Source: Mesorhizobium escarrei
GTDB taxonomy: Bacteria; Pseudomonadota; Alphaproteobacteria; Rhizobiales; Rhizobiaceae
Direction of reading: 5' to 3'
Assembly: GCF_935825525.1 (NCBI RefSeq)
Contig: NZ_CAKXZT010000001.1
Span: 1-64,000, forward strand
Length of the DNA: 64,000 nucleotides
Position 1 is the stretch's first letter, and every line of letters begins with the position of its first letter. The notes under the pieces are model-generated. The model was not told the origin of the DNA, did not search any database, and worked only from the letters and a program-made list of their open reading frames with translations. This document shows positions 17,631 through 29,187 of the stretch, in pieces. The translations under genes were made by a program, and so were the position numbers.

Positions 17631-18353
17631 GTGGCCCGCATCATCGAACTGCTTTCGCCGACGCCGCCTGGCTGGGGCGGAACGCTTCTGGTCGGACTGC
17701 TCCACTCGGTCGAGATCGCCGCCGGTGCATTCGGTCTCGGCCTCGTCATTGGCATTTGCGGTGCGTATGGCAAGCTCTATGGCGGGCCCGTGGTGCGCGA
17801 TCTCCTGGCAGTCTACACGACGATCGTCCGCGCTGTGCCGGAGCTGGTGCTGATCCTGCTGCTCTATTATGCCGGCACCGATTTGATCAACCAGTTGCTG
17901 ACGGCAATGGGATATCAGCGCATCGATATCAGCGGGCTGGTGGCCGGCATTGCCGTGCTCGGCTTCGTCCAGGGCGCCTATTCGACCGAGGTGATGCGCG
18001 GCGCGATCCTTGCTATCCCGCAGGGACAGATCGAAGCCGCGCGCGCCTATGGCATGTCTCCGGGCCTCCTGCTGCGACGCATCACGCTACCGGCGATGCT
18101 GCCTTTCGCCATACCGGGCCTTGCCAATCTCTGGCTGATCGCCACCAAGGACACCGCCCTGCTGGCGGTCGTCGGCTTCTTCGAGCTGACATTGGCCACG
18201 CGGCAAGCGGCGGGCGTAACCAAAGCCTATCTTACCTTCTTCCTCGCCGCGGGCGTGATCTATCTCCTGTTGACGCTGGTCTCCAATCTGATCATCGGCC
18301 GCATCGAGGTCTGGGCTCGGCGCGGGATGCCCTCCCTCAAGGAGGCGCGTTGA
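17631..18353 (+). CDS. Amino-acid ABC transporter permease (HisQ type)
   Basis: A membrane permease of about 240 residues with five predicted helices. It shows the family opening WGGTLLVGLLHSVEIAAGAF, the loop IVRAVPELVLILLLYY and the EAA loop GQIEAARAYGMSPGLLLRRI that contacts the ATPase. The GTG at 17631 has no clear ribosome-binding site. GGGGG at 17594-17598 sits ahead of an in-frame CTG at 17604 that would add nine sensible residues (LIDAFLPAS), so a non-standard start is possible. Its TGA overlaps the next gene's ATG (TGATG). Confidence 0.92.
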   Translation: MARIIELLSPTPPGWGGTLLVGLLHSVEIAAGAFGLGLVIGICGAYGKLYGGPVVRDLLAVYTTIVRAVPELVLILLLYYAGTDLINQLLTAMGYQRIDISGLVAGIAVLGFVQGAYSTEVMRGAILAIPQGQIEAARAYGMSPGLLLRRITLPAMLPFAIPGLANLWLIATKDTALLAVVGFFELTLATRQAAGVTKAYLTFFLAAGVIYLLLTLVSNLIIGRIEVWARRGMPSLKEAR

Positions 18354-19162
18354 TGGCTGTCGAAACGACCATCGTCAACGTAGCCGCCCGCGCGTCGCTG
18401 TGGCTGCAGCCGCACCGCATCGTGCTGATTGTGACTGGACTGGCGCTGGTTTTTGCGGCCGCTTTTTTCATGCGCTGGGACTGGCTGCCGCAATATTACG
18501 AAATGGCGCTTGTCGGCCTCTGGCGCACGCTTTGGATTCTAGTAGTCACCTGCACATTGGGCTTCCTGCTCGCCGTGCCGCTCGGGCTGGCGCAGGCTGC
18601 CGGCCCTTTCTGGCTCGCGGCGCCTGCCAAGGCCTTCTGCACCATCATCAGGGGAACGCCCCTGCTGCTGCAACTCTGGCTGCTCTACTATGGGCTCGGC
18701 TCGCTGTTTCCGCAGTACCCGTGGGTACGCGAGTCCTGGATGTGGCCGTATCTCAGGCAAGCGTGGCCATATGGCGTCCTGGCGCTGACCTTGTCCTTCG
18801 CCGGCTATGAGGGGGAAGTCATGCGGGGTGCCTTCGCCGGGGTGCCGAAAGGACAGCTGGAAGCGGCGCGTGCGTTCGGCATGAGCCGCTGGAAGACCCT
18901 GCGGCGGATCTGGCTGCCGCAAGCCTTCTACCGGGCGCTGCCGACGCTGACCGGCGAAACCGTGCTGCAGCTGAAGTCGACGCCGCTGGTGGCGACCATC
19001 AGCGTGATCGACATATTCGCCGTCTCGTCAAAGGTGCGGCAGAGCACTTTCCTCACCTATGAACCCTTGCTGCTCCTGGCGTTGATCTATATGGCGATCA
19101 CCGGCATCCTGGTCTTCGCCCTCGGCAAGATCGAGGCGCGTATCCCGAACAAGATTGGTTAG
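18353..19162 (+). CDS. Amino-acid ABC transporter permease (HisM type)
   Basis: A 269-residue permease with the partner set of motifs: GLWRTLWILVVTCTLGFLLA, IIRGTPLLLQLWLLYYGLG, FAGYEGEVMRGAFAGVPKGQ, and EAA loop GQLEAARAFGMSRWKTLRRI. ATG 18353 overlaps the preceding stop and has a near-perfect AAGGAGG site 6 bases upstream inside the previous gene. With the 17631 gene it forms the heterodimeric channel. A large inverted repeat follows the stop at 19162. Confidence 0.94.
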   Translation: MAVETTIVNVAARASLWLQPHRIVLIVTGLALVFAAAFFMRWDWLPQYYEMALVGLWRTLWILVVTCTLGFLLAVPLGLAQAAGPFWLAAPAKAFCTIIRGTPLLLQLWLLYYGLGSLFPQYPWVRESWMWPYLRQAWPYGVLALTLSFAGYEGEVMRGAFAGVPKGQLEAARAFGMSRWKTLRRIWLPQAFYRALPTLTGETVLQLKSTPLVATISVIDIFAVSSKVRQSTFLTYEPLLLLALIYMAITGILVFALGKIEARIPNKIG

Positions 19163-19167
19163 TGAGG

Positions 19168-19234
19168 AGCGAATAGGGAGCAGCGAATAGCGAATAGTTC
19201 GCTGATTTCCCCTATTCGCTACTCCCTATTCGCT
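19168..19234. repeat. Long AT-rich inverted repeat after the permease genes
   Basis: Two 23-base arms (19168-19190 and 19212-19234) are inverted copies with one mismatch and are built from AGCGAATAG words, with a 21-base centre holding another CGAATAG. The element fills the 99-base gap before the Ldh_2 gene. It may be a mobile palindromic repeat or act as a bidirectional terminator. Confidence 0.7.
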
Positions 19235-19261
19235 ACTCGCTAGAACTTCAGGGCAGCTACG

Positions 19262-20263
19262 ATGCAACTCAGTCTCGACCAGGCGACAGGGCTGTGCCGG
19301 ATGGCGGCGCTCGGCGCCGGCGCCAATGAGGAAGCGGCGCAGTCGCTCGCAGCCTCCATCGTAGCGGCCGAGGCGGAAGGTCTGTCGACGGTCGGACTGT
19401 CGCATTTCATCGACTATCTCGAAGCGCTGGAGGCCGGCCGCATCGACGGCAAGGCCGAGCCGGTCATCACCAGGCCGGCTTTGGCGATCTATCTCTCCGA
19501 CGCGCGCGGCGGTCTGGCGCATACCGGCTTCGACCGCACCATCGACGATCTCGCCAAGGCGGCGCGCCTGTTCGGCGTTGCCATCTTTTCGCAGAGGAAC
19601 GCCTATACATGCGGCGCGCTCGGCTATTTCACCGGACGGCTGGCCGCGCAGGGGCTGGTGTCCTTCGCCGCGACCAATGGACCGGCCGTGCTTGCCGGCT
19701 CCGGATCGGTCAAGCCGGTCTATTGCACCAACCCGATGTCCTTCGCCGCGCCCGCCGCCGACGGAGCGCCGCTGGTGATCGACCAGTCATCGAGCGCCAC
19801 CGCCTTCGTCAACATTCGCAAGGCGGCCGAGGACGGCAAGAGAATTCCAGAAGGCTGGGCATTGGACGCGAGCGGCAACCCGACCACCGATCCCGCCGCC
19901 GCCATGAAAGGCGCGATGCTTGCCTTCGGCGGCCAGCGCGGCGCCAACATCGCACTGATGGTCGAAGTGCTGGCGGCGGGCCTGTCGGGCGCCAACTGGT
20001 CGCTCGATGCGCCGTGGTTCACCGACGGACCGGACAGTCCCGGAACCGGCCTCTTCGTGCTGGCCGTCGAGCCCAAGCTGCTCGATCCGAATTTCGAGAA
20101 GCGCATGAAAGATCAGCTCGACCGGTTGCGCCGCCGCTACGGCGTGCATGTGCCCGGCCGTGCCCGGGCCGAAGCGGCGGAGAAGGCAGCGGCACGGGGC
20201 ATAACGGCTCCGAAAGCCGTGGTGCAGCGCATTTCCGAATTCGCCGCCCGGTATTCTTCCTGA
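19262..20263 (+). CDS. Ldh_2 family malate/L-lactate dehydrogenase-type oxidoreductase
   Basis: A 333-residue member of the family that includes ureidoglycolate dehydrogenase and Delta1-piperideine/pyrroline-2-carboxylate reductase (DpkA). Family motifs are AEAEGLSTVGLSHFIDYLEA near residues 35-55 (with the catalytic His in SHF, where most have SHG), ATNGPAVLAGSGSVKPVYCT, NPMSFAAPAADGAP and GGQRGANIALMVEVLAAGLSG. Such enzymes reduce 2-oxo acids or cyclic imino acids with NAD(P)H. Being last in line after a basic amino-acid transporter, a role on a cyclised 2-oxo acid from arginine, ornithine or lysine is plausible but unproven. Confidence 0.85.
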   Translation: MQLSLDQATGLCRMAALGAGANEEAAQSLAASIVAAEAEGLSTVGLSHFIDYLEALEAGRIDGKAEPVITRPALAIYLSDARGGLAHTGFDRTIDDLAKAARLFGVAIFSQRNAYTCGALGYFTGRLAAQGLVSFAATNGPAVLAGSGSVKPVYCTNPMSFAAPAADGAPLVIDQSSSATAFVNIRKAAEDGKRIPEGWALDASGNPTTDPAAAMKGAMLAFGGQRGANIALMVEVLAAGLSGANWSLDAPWFTDGPDSPGTGLFVLAVEPKLLDPNFEKRMKDQLDRLRRRYGVHVPGRARAEAAEKAAARGITAPKAVVQRISEFAARYSS

Positions 20264-20362
20264 ACACGTCCTTCGGATAGTTGATCGAGCGACAGCGGGC
20301 GTACTTGCCGTTACGCCCCAGGCTGCCTCGTCGAACCACGTTTCGGAAACAGAAGTCACCCA

Positions 20363-20389
20363 GAGAACCCCGCGTCGCTGGGTTTTCCA
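20363..20389 (+). terminator. Possible terminator after the Ldh_2 gene
   Basis: GAGAACCC (20363-20370) pairs with GGGTTTTC (20380-20387) through one G-T, with a 9-base loop. The downstream T-run is short, about 100 bases past the stop. Confidence 0.3.
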
Positions 20390-20500
20390 GGTTTTCTCGC
20401 ATCAGATCAGTTAACATACCTGCTGTGGTCAACTTTTGTTCATTTGACTTTGACCGAGGTGGACGGGTGTTTGCGCGAAGCAGCAAAAGAGGAGCCCCAA

Positions 20501-20953
20501 ATGTCCGCAAGCACCGACAATCCCAGCACCAATCTTTTCGTTCCGGCCCTTGGCAGTCTTTATGCGGCGCTGCACATCACCTCTGAAACCATCCTGCGCG
20601 CCGTGACCGGCATCTTCCTCACCATCCATGGCTCTGGCAAGATCACCGACCCGCTCGGCGCCGCCGAGATGGTCGAAGGCCTCGGCTTCTATCCTGGCGC
20701 GTTCTGGTCGGTGCTGCTGGCTTGCACCGAGTTCTTCGGCGGCATCTTCATCGCCATTGGTCTCTTGACCCGCCCGGCCGCCTTCGCCGGAATGTTCGTG
20801 CTTCTGGTCACCGTCTGGTTCCACTGGGTCACCAGGGGCGAGGGGTTTTCGGGCGCTGAAAAATCGCTGCTATGGGCTGCGATCCTGTTCTTCATCGTGA
20901 TCCGCGGCGGCAACCGCCAATCGGTCGACGCGCGTATCGGCAAGGCGTTCTGA
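20501..20953 (+). CDS. DoxX family membrane protein
   Basis: A 150-residue protein with four hydrophobic segments: ILRAVTGIFLTIHGSGKI, the SVLLACTEFFGGIFIAIGLL segment, AAFAGMFVLLVTVWFHWV and SLLWAAILFFIVIRGG. The pattern with TxxHGxxK in helix 1 and a GLLTRPAA turn is that of DoxX/SURF4 proteins, linked to thiosulfate oxidation or redox stress in some bacteria; the role here is not known. ATG 20501 follows GAGGAGCCCCAA and is preferred to the in-frame start at 20444. Confidence 0.88.
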   Translation: MSASTDNPSTNLFVPALGSLYAALHITSETILRAVTGIFLTIHGSGKITDPLGAAEMVEGLGFYPGAFWSVLLACTEFFGGIFIAIGLLTRPAAFAGMFVLLVTVWFHWVTRGEGFSGAEKSLLWAAILFFIVIRGGNRQSVDARIGKAF

Positions 20954-21036
20954 ACCAGCCGACACCGCGGCAAACGGCGACAAAGGAACGCCCCTTTGCC
21001 TTCGGCGCGAAACGGACTATGAACGGCTTCAGCCAA

Positions 21037-21068
21037 GCACCAGTAAATCTGGGCACCAGTAAATCTGG
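21037..21068. repeat. Perfect 16-bp tandem duplication
   Basis: GCACCAGTAAATCTGG occurs twice without a gap (21037-21052, 21053-21068), 20 bases before the start of the NDUFA9-like gene. It looks like a recent slippage duplication in the leader. Confidence 0.8.
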
Positions 21069-21089
21069 AAAACTGCGCCGGAGCCAGCA

Positions 21090-22064
21090 ATGACCGAAAT
21101 CCTGCAGACCCCAAAGCTCGTCGTCGTGTTCGGCGGCTCCGGCTTTGTCGGCCGCCATGTGGTGCGGGCGCTGGCCAGGCGCGGCTACCGCATCAGGGTC
21201 GCCTGCCGCCGGCCCGATCTCGCCGGCCATCTGCAGCCGCTCGGCAATGTCGGCCAGATCCATCCGGTGCAGGCCAATGTTCGCGTGCGCTGGTCGGTCG
21301 ACCGCGCCGTGCAGGGCGCCGACCATGTCGTCAATTTGGTAGCCATCCTGCATGAAAGCGGCCGGCAGAAGTTCACGCCCGTCCACGAGTTCGGCGCACG
21401 CGCGGTCGCCGAAGCGGCGCGCGCCGTCGGCGCCGGGCTCACCCATATCTCGGCGCTGGGCGCCGATCTGAACGCGCAATCCGAGTATGCGCGCACCAAG
21501 GCGCTCGGTGAAAAAGCGGTCCTGGAGACGATCAAGGATGCGGTCATCTTGCGGCCCTCGATCAATTTCGGACCGGAGGACAGCTTCTTCAACCGCTTCG
21601 CCAACATGGCGCGCTATTCGCCGGTCCTGCCACTGATCGGCGGCGGGCGGACCAAATTCCAGCCGGTCTATGTCGGCGATGTCGCCGAGGCGGTGACGCG
21701 CTCGGTCGACGGCAAAGTCCAGGGCGGCCGGATCTACGAGCTTGGCGGACCTCAGGTGCTCACCTTCAAGCAATGCATGCAGGAACTGCTTGCCATGATC
21801 GACCGCAAGCGGCTCCTGGTGTCGGTGCCGTGGTGGGTGGCGAACATGCAGGCGTCGATCCTCGGGCTTTTGCCCAATCCGCTGCTGACCAAGGATCAGG
21901 TCCTGCAGCTGCGCGAGCACAACATCGTATCGGACGCGGCCACCAGGGAAAACAGGACGCTCGCCGGCCTCGGCATCCAACCGCAGTCGATCGGCAGCAT
22001 CCTGCCGAGCTATCTCTGGCGCTACCGCGCCGCCGGCCAGTTCCAGCGCAAGACGGCGGCCTAG
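21090..22064 (+). CDS. NDUFA9-like complex I-associated NAD(P)-binding protein
   Basis: A 324-residue atypical SDR. The N-terminal cofactor motif is VVVFGGSGFVGRHVVRALAR (GGxGFxG) at about 11-30, followed by VACRRPDLAGHLQPLGNVGQ. The middle has HISALGADLNAQSEYARTKA, with the S..A..Y..TK arrangement in place of YxxxK, and VILRPSINFGPEDSFFNRFA, typical of alphaproteobacterial relatives of mitochondrial NDUFA9. It probably binds NADPH and may assist complex I assembly or act in sugar-nucleotide-like chemistry; I favour the first from sequence. GGAG precedes the ATG. Confidence 0.9.
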   Translation: MTEILQTPKLVVVFGGSGFVGRHVVRALARRGYRIRVACRRPDLAGHLQPLGNVGQIHPVQANVRVRWSVDRAVQGADHVVNLVAILHESGRQKFTPVHEFGARAVAEAARAVGAGLTHISALGADLNAQSEYARTKALGEKAVLETIKDAVILRPSINFGPEDSFFNRFANMARYSPVLPLIGGGRTKFQPVYVGDVAEAVTRSVDGKVQGGRIYELGGPQVLTFKQCMQELLAMIDRKRLLVSVPWWVANMQASILGLLPNPLLTKDQVLQLREHNIVSDAATRENRTLAGLGIQPQSIGSILPSYLWRYRAAGQFQRKTAA

Positions 22065-22079
22065 CCAATCAGGCGCTCA

Positions 22080-26201
<4,122 letters not shown>

Positions 26202-26235
26202 AGCCCACGCCGGACGCTCGATTTCAGGCGCTTGA

Positions 26236-26270
26236 GACATCATTGGTAGCCTAGGCCCACCGATGATGTC
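26236..26270 (+). terminator. Hairpin downstream of gyrB
   Basis: Perfect arms GACATCAT (26236-26243) and ATGATGTC (26263-26270) extend inward with GG/CC pairs. No T-run follows, so it may be a factor-dependent end or RNA-stabilising structure. Confidence 0.45.
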
Positions 26271-26360
26271 TGCTGCATCGCAACAAGGGTCGCTGAGAGC
26301 CGGCCGGAACGGAAAGGCTTCCAAGGCATTGTGATTGATCAATCGCCGCAGGAGGCACTC

Positions 26361-26438
26361 ATGGGACGTGGCATTTTGCTCTGGCTTCTCGGAGTTCCGA
26401 TTCCGATCATTATTCTCATCATGCTTTTCGCACGGTAG
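26361..26438 (+). CDS. 25-aa predicted membrane peptide
   Basis: ATG 26361 is preceded by AGGAGG at ideal spacing. The product starts MGRGILLWLLGVPIPIIILI and ends MLFAR, a single hydrophobic helix with a PIP kink and Arg at both ends. It lies 9 bases before the next membrane-protein gene (26448), with which it is probably co-transcribed. Near-identical peptides with the same neighbour occur, as I recall, in other rhizobia, which argues against chance. Function unknown; it is likely to be missed by gene callers. Confidence 0.65.
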   Translation: MGRGILLWLLGVPIPIIILIMLFAR

Positions 26439-26447
26439 GGTGCTGAC

Positions 26448-27365
26448 ATGCAGTCAACCCTAACGGCTGTCGACATTTCCGCTCCGACGGAATCCTCTTC
26501 CACCGCTGTCAGCTGGGGACCGATCGTGGCCGGCGCCTTTGCTGCCTCGGCGTTGACTTTGATTCTGATGCTGCTCGGCTCCGGGCTCGGGCTGACGATG
26601 GTTTCGCCGTGGTCCGGCTTGAGCACCTCGGTCACAACTTTCGCGGCCTCCACCGCCGCGTGGCTGATCATCGTGCAGTGGCTGTCGTCAGCTCTCGGCG
26701 GTTATCTTGCCGGGCGCCTGCGCACCAAATGGGTCGGCGTCCACACCGATGAAGTCTTTTTCCGCGATACCGCCCACGGCTTCCTCGCCTGGGCGCTTGC
26801 GACGTTGCTCGTCGCCGGCGTGCTCGGCTCGGCGCTTTCCGCAGCTGTCGGAACCGGCGTCCAGGCCGCTTCGACAGTCGCGTCGGGCGCGGCAATGGGC
26901 GCTTCGGCAGGTGCTACTGCAAACGCCGGAGGCGCCGCGACCGACAACGCGACGTCGTACTTCGTCGATGCGTTGTTCCGCCCGGCCGATGCGGCCAGGC
27001 TTGCTGCCGCCAACCCGGAGAGCGATGCGGCGGCGACGGCGCAGGCCTCGCGCATTTTGATCGCGAGCGCAGCAGCAGGAGAAGTGTCTGCCGACGACAA
27101 GACCTATCTGTCGCAGCTGGTGGCTGCCCGAACCGGGCTGTCGGAACCGGATGCCAGGGCTCGTGTCGATGCGGTGCTTGCCCGGGTCGAGGAGGCGAAG
27201 GTCCAGGCCCAGCAGGCCGCCGACACCGCCAGGAAAGCCGGTGCCACCTTCGCGCTGCTTGGCGCACTGTCGCTGGTCGTCGGCGCTTTCATCGCGAGCG
27301 CCGCGGCGGCACTTGGCGGCAGGCAGCGCGACGACGAGGAGGCGGTCTTCCTGACCAACCGTTGA
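26448..27365 (+). CDS. Multi-pass membrane protein of unknown function, 305 aa
   Basis: The product has four to five hydrophobic segments: WGPIVAGAFAASALTLILML near residue 25, the AAWLIIVQWLSSALGGYLAG segment, FLAWALATLLVAGVLGSALS and a C-terminal ATFALLGALSLVVGAFIAS. Between them is an Ala/Gly/Thr-rich stretch, then a charged helical region (ARVEEAKVQAQQAADTARKA) that could be coiled coil. Proteins like this are sometimes labelled PhnA-like, a name without mechanistic support. The start lies 9 bases after the 25-residue peptide. Confidence 0.75.
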   Translation: MQSTLTAVDISAPTESSSTAVSWGPIVAGAFAASALTLILMLLGSGLGLTMVSPWSGLSTSVTTFAASTAAWLIIVQWLSSALGGYLAGRLRTKWVGVHTDEVFFRDTAHGFLAWALATLLVAGVLGSALSAAVGTGVQAASTVASGAAMGASAGATANAGGAATDNATSYFVDALFRPADAARLAAANPESDAAATAQASRILIASAAAGEVSADDKTYLSQLVAARTGLSEPDARARVDAVLARVEEAKVQAQQAADTARKAGATFALLGALSLVVGAFIASAAAALGGRQRDDEEAVFLTNR

Positions 27366-27385
27366 TCGGTGCTTGACGGGTTCTA

Positions 27386-27414
27386 TCGATGCCGGGACTG
27401 TGCCCCGGCATCGA
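27386..27414. terminator. Hairpin between convergent genes
   Basis: TCGATGCCGGG (27386-27396) and CCCGGCATCGA (27404-27414) form an 11-bp perfect stem with a 7-base loop, between the ends of the 26448 gene and the convergent 27501 gene. A bidirectional terminator is likely, though T-runs are poor. Confidence 0.5.
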
Positions 27415-27500
27415 CCGATGGTTTGACGGCGTGATCGCCGTCGATTTGTACGCGCTGATTCGCCGAAACGAGCGGCCCCAATTTTCCAGCAGCCATCGCC

Positions 27501-29045
27501 TTATTTTCCAGCAGCACTCGTCGGTGCCGCCTGGCTTGGCTCCAGTTTACGGCCGAGATCGACGGCGTCACGCAGCACGCCGATATGCGAGCGCGGCGGC
27601 GTGCCGGCGGCTGCCGCGACCTCAACGCCGGTCGCCTTCAGCGACCAGTAGAGCCTGTGGGTGAAGATGCGGCCAAGCGAACTGCGCAGTTCGACCTGAA
27701 TGTTCTCCACGCCTGGGCCGAAATTTTCCGCCATCGGTCCGGAGATCGGGTCGCCGGTCAGCCAGCCATTGCCCCTGTCGAAGATGTTGGTCCAACGCGT
27801 CGCGGCGAACACCGCACCATGATGCACCGCGCGCTGTGGCTTGCCCGAACGGGTGCGCCGTTCCTGATAGAGGACGGTTCCACCGGACGCCGTCTCGGCG
27901 ATCGGCGGACATGCCGAGAACAGCCGCTCAGCGATACCGCGCCTGAATTCGGCGAGATTGTAGGTCACCAGAAATTCGCTGTGGGTCAGCGGACTGCCGA
28001 GCGTGACGAAATCGCTGATCTTCCATGGCAATGGATGATCGGCGTCCCTGGCGCGGAGGTGGCGGTAGAGTTCCCATTGATCCCGCCGAAACCCGGAGAG
28101 GTCATCCAAGCTGCCGGGCCACGCAGAACCATCGGCGTTGAGCGTAGCCTTGTCGACGGCGCGGATCGCTTTCAGCCTCGCCTTGTCGCGGACCGCTTCC
28201 AGCTTTCGAGGCCTGAAATCGGCCCACAGTATCTGCAGCAGATCGTAGGCGATAAGCGATCCCAGGCTGTGCGAGACCAGCACGATGCGGTCGTAGCCAT
28301 CGTCCATCATGAGGCGCCTCAGCAGCGTCAGGCCACGGTCGCGGACCAGCGCGCGCTTCTCGACCGTTGCCGCTTCAGCACGCACATAGGCGGCCACATC
28401 ACCGAAATAAGGAAGGCCGAACCGGTCCACCGACCAGACGACGAACGAGGCCAGGATCGTGACGAGCATGCCCGTGGTCCAGGAAATATACCCTTGCAAG
28501 GCCGACGTCGCGAGCACGAGCGCCGCGCCCAAGACTGTTATGACGCCCAGAAGCGTAACGACATAGAGCCCGCGGGCGTCGCGCGGAATGTCGGCGGGCC
28601 TGCGCCAGAGCAGATTCGTCACCCAGGCCGCAAGCCGGTCCCGCGTCGTGCCCTGCGTGATGTCGGCCCAGTACAGCTCGTAGAAATCGGTGCGGCGGCC
28701 ATCGACATCGTAAGGGGTGGTGATCCGGCGAAGCTCGTGCGAGTTCGTACGGCTGTCAGGCGTGATCCAGCTCTGGTTGATCTTCGAACCGGCGGGACCG
28801 CCCGGATCGGCGACACGGGCGTAAAACGGCACGCGAGCGGGGTCGTGACTCCAAACAGCCTGAACAAATTCCCTCAGCGTGCCCATGGGTCGCTGTTCGC
28901 CCATGCCATGCACGATAACCACGGCCTGGCTGAGCTTGCGCGGCGCCTTTCCGGAGGCCGGCGGACTGGTCTTGGCCAGCGACGCAACAGGATGAGGGTC
29001 GGACACCAGTGCCTCCATTGGTGACAATCCCGGAACAGAACCCAT
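27501..29045 (-). CDS. Alpha/beta-hydrolase-like protein with internal membrane segments
   Basis: About 505-514 residues (ATG 29045 or ATG 29018; neither has a strong ribosome-binding site). The N-terminal part has SQAVVIVHGMGEQRPMGTLR, the HGxG oxyanion-type start of a lipase-like fold. Two hydrophobic segments follow (YVVTLLGVITVLGAALVLAT and TTGMLVTILASFVVWSVDRF), and then the nucleophile elbow IVLVSHSLGSLIAYDLLQIL with SHSLG in place of GxSxG. The later HSEFLVTYN and WTNIFDRGNGWLTGDPISGP would supply the catalytic Asp and His region. It could be a membrane-bound esterase or lipase. An Asp/His assignment cannot be made from sequence alone. Confidence 0.7.
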   Translation of the reverse strand: MGSVPGLSPMEALVSDPHPVASLAKTSPPASGKAPRKLSQAVVIVHGMGEQRPMGTLREFVQAVWSHDPARVPFYARVADPGGPAGSKINQSWITPDSRTNSHELRRITTPYDVDGRRTDFYELYWADITQGTTRDRLAAWVTNLLWRRPADIPRDARGLYVVTLLGVITVLGAALVLATSALQGYISWTTGMLVTILASFVVWSVDRFGLPYFGDVAAYVRAEAATVEKRALVRDRGLTLLRRLMMDDGYDRIVLVSHSLGSLIAYDLLQILWADFRPRKLEAVRDKARLKAIRAVDKATLNADGSAWPGSLDDLSGFRRDQWELYRHLRARDADHPLPWKISDFVTLGSPLTHSEFLVTYNLAEFRRGIAERLFSACPPIAETASGGTVLYQERRTRSGKPQRAVHHGAVFAATRWTNIFDRGNGWLTGDPISGPMAENFGPGVENIQVELRSSLGRIFTHRLYWSLKATGVEVAAAAGTPPRSHIGVLRDAVDLGRKLEPSQAAPTSAAGK

Positions 29046-29187
29046 CGTAGCTCTGAACCCGGCATGTGAGCAAAGGACGCCGGATGCTAAGGGCCAAGAA
29101 ACACCCCGGGGCAGGCTTTTGTTTCGAGCAACTAAAGCGAGTCGCGTCTGACCGGCCTCGTGCGACGCGCTTCGGGTTGTCGCCGGA

